Assembly (NCBI GenBank): GCA_023014485.1
Contig: JAJOZX010000998.1
Span: forward strand, 242,001-306,000
Origin: Bathynomus jamesi
Taxonomy: Eukaryota > Arthropoda > Malacostraca > Isopoda > Cirolanidae
Length of the DNA: 64,000 bases
Reading direction: 5' to 3'
How positions within the stretch are numbered: the first letter of the stretch is position 1; each line of letters starts with the position of its first letter. Position numbers and translations under genes: made by a program. Positions 63,019 to 64,000 of the stretch are shown in pieces. The notes beneath the pieces were generated by a model. That model was not told the DNA's origin and searched no databases. It worked only from the letters and a program-made list of their open reading frames with translations.

Positions 63019-63059
63019 GCTCTGAAGATGTTCAAAGTATATGAACGAAACGCGTCAGC
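63019..63059 (+). ncRNA. Hammerhead-ribozyme-like motif, right arm
   Basis: Stem I: GCT (63019-63021) pairs with AGC (63057-63059). Core CTGAAGA at 63022-63028 fits CUGANGA. One spacer T, then stem II GTTCA (63030-63034) / TGAAC (63042-63046), five perfect pairs with a 7-base loop. GAAA at 63047-63050. ACGCGT (63050-63055) is fully self-complementary and could form stem III between two RNA copies. C63056 is the expected cleavage position. It is the best of the five candidates. Hammerheads of this minimal kind are known from Penelope-like elements. Confidence 0.7.
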
Positions 63060-63393
63060 AGAAGAAAAAATGAAGACAATATTCTTAGCATACTGCAAAT
63101 TCTTATCTAAAATTATTATTAAGAAGCTCAGTACTGAAAATAAAAAATTATTCAGAATATTGGAAATTAAATGTAAATCCTTTATAAATAATAATAATAA
63201 TAATAATAATAATAATTTATATAATATAATTGAGGCAGAGTCTGTCAAAAAAATTATTTCAAGAGCTGAAATCGGATATTGAACTTTTGTGAAGCTTAAC
63301 AGTTGACCCCCTCCCCCCAGTAATTAGTGGGCCGAAGGTCTCAGCACCGCAGGTTTAGCTAGCTAAATGGGCCCGTAGGGCCCACTTTAGCTA

Positions 63394-63492
63394 GAAAAGA
63401 ACGCAGCAACGAAAATCTTAAGCTTCACATCCGAACTCATTGTATCAAGATTTGTGAAGCTTAAGATTTTCACGGCTGCGTTCTTTTCTATA
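63394..63492. repeat. Hairpin repeat
   Basis: AAAGAACGCAGCAACGAAAA then TCTTAAGCTTCACA and, 25 bases on, the inverse TGTGAAGCTTAAGATTTTCA, then GCTGCGTTCTTTTCTATAG. Relation to the adjacent Penelope palindrome is unknown. TTTGTGAAGCTTAA also occurs at 63286-63299. Confidence 0.65.
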
Positions 63493-63507
63493 GTTTTATT
63501 GACCAAA

Positions 63508-63850
63508 GCGCTTCGGTGGTGTAGTGGTTAGCGTCGATGACTACGAATCCATCGGCCCCGGGTTCGAGACCCGACGGTAGTCGGCGCGCAGCAAAACCCA
63601 GATGTTCATCCTTCCACACAATAAAGAAAGTGGTTGGTAGGTAAATGGTACCCTGGGTGGCCTAGTGGTTAAGACGCTGGGCTGCTGGTGGGGCGTGGTT
63701 CGGATTCCACGTTAAACCGTAGGTCTAAGGTGGAGTGAAAAGCTTGAACTTCGTCAGAATGAACAATTCGGGCCGAAGCTAACCAAAGGTTTTAAATAAT
63801 TGACCCGCCAGTAATTGGGGGGCCGCAGGCACCCCAGTTTATATAATAAT
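63508..63850 (+). repeat. tRNA-derived dimeric SINE, family 1, best copy
   Basis: Unit 1: TTCGGTGGTGTAGTGGTTAG (A box) and GGGTTCGAGACCCGA (B box). Linker: GGCGCGCAGCAAAACCCAGA. Unit 2: GGGTGGCCTAGTGGTTAAGA (A box) and GGTTCGGATTCCACG (B box). Tail: TTCGTCAGAATGAACAATTC and AATTGGGGGGCCGCAGGCAC. Two full pol III promoters in tandem. Confidence 0.85.
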
Positions 63851-63889
63851 AAAAATAATAAAAATAAAAATGATATAGAGATCAAGCTA

Positions 63890-64000
63890 CCAATGCGTCC
63901 CATTGGTCTAACTCTGGTATTATTATTATTATCATTATTATTATTATTATTATTACTAGCATCATCGGGATTCGAACCCCTGACCTCAGTACCTTCATTT
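63890..64000 (-). repeat. SINE family 2, inverted, cut by window end
   Basis: CCAATGCGTCCCATTGGTCT, (TTA)n, then CTAGCATCATCGGGATTCGA and ACCCCTGACCTCAGTACCTT. The GGGTTCGAATCCCGATGATG B-box reads on the minus strand. Confidence 0.7.

Larger units (their letters stand above)
62594..63184. mobile_element. Large palindrome of Penelope-type terminal repeats
   Basis: Left arm about 62594-62880 and right arm about 62899-63184 are inverse copies with few differences (for example ATACTGTCTTC versus GAAGACAATAT). The centre is near 62890. Each arm ends in the hammerhead-like motif and a tail CTTTATAAATAATAAT / (AAT)n on the right. No RT is present. By comparison with 49022-50735 this looks like two head-to-head Penelope-like terminal repeats that lost the coding part, from a family different from the 49-kb one. 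Confidence 0.75.

Noticed and set aside
63510..63590. Functional tRNA gene
   Set aside because: A and B boxes are present, but acceptor and anticodon stems do not pair, and the unit is repeated as part of a SINE in several places.

Overview
This window is eukaryotic, AT-rich and almost entirely repeats. There are no bacterial-style operons, ribosome binding sites or dense genes. Several things point to an invertebrate, most likely an arthropod and plausibly a crustacean: a spliced immunoglobulin exon of the dpr / zig-8 type, many CR1/jockey-like and Penelope-like retroelements, mariner and TTF-zinc-finger hAT relics, and tRNA-derived SINEs. The species is an inference. All boundaries were read by eye, so many are good only to about 10-30 bases.

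Layout. 1-1.1 kb: a mariner-like transposon cut by the window edge. 1.8-5.1 kb: a minus-strand CR1-like LINE whose endonuclease and reverse transcriptase are split by one frameshift. 5.2-6.2 kb: foldback elements, one with an 8-bp target duplication. 6.25-6.6 kb: a SINE. 6.7-7.96 kb: a transposon rebuilt as a head-to-head palindrome of two transposase halves. 8-10.9 kb: MITEs, including a clean hAT-type one. 10.9-14.5 kb: one hAT relic broken into two halves by insertions. 15.9-17.5 kb: RT and SINE scraps, a cluster of a 17-mer, and another foldback copy. 19.4-22.4 kb: a plus-strand LINE ending in (CAA)n. 23.3-25.9 kb: a minus-strand LINE relic with a Penelope palindrome at its 3' end. 25.9-27.4 kb: a broken multi-copy gene I recognise but cannot name. 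28.5-31.2 kb: two members of a second LINE family. 31.2-32.8 kb: a Penelope-like element. 32.9-36.8 kb: a LINE relic and two mariner-like elements. 36.9-41.4 kb: nested hAT elements, one holding an internally deleted LINE. 42.1-47.2 kb: a non-autonomous LTR retrotransposon inserted in a LINE scrap. 47.8-48.6 kb: an RT fragment carrying a foldback copy. 49.0-50.7 kb: a Penelope-like element with inverted terminal repeats. 52.2-52.8 kb: SINEs. 54.2-55.7 kb: a LINE near-identical to the 28.5 kb copy. 56.0-57.3 kb: a mariner-like element with a single nonsense codon. 57.8-60.3 kb: a LINE between SINE copies. 61.4-61.9 kb: two exons of the only clear host gene. 62.6-63.2 kb: a second large Penelope-type palindrome. 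63.5-64 kb: SINEs.

How it fits together. The host gene contributes only small exons, so most of the window is probably its intron or flanking DNA, filled by layers of insertions into TA microsatellites and into each other. The most interesting theme is inverted duplication. Three Penelope-type structures (23.6, 49-50.7 and 62.6-63.2 kb) are built from head-to-head terminal repeats, each with a hammerhead-ribozyme-like motif facing outward. A mariner-like transposon is also palindromic, and a foldback family extends its arms into locus-specific sequence.
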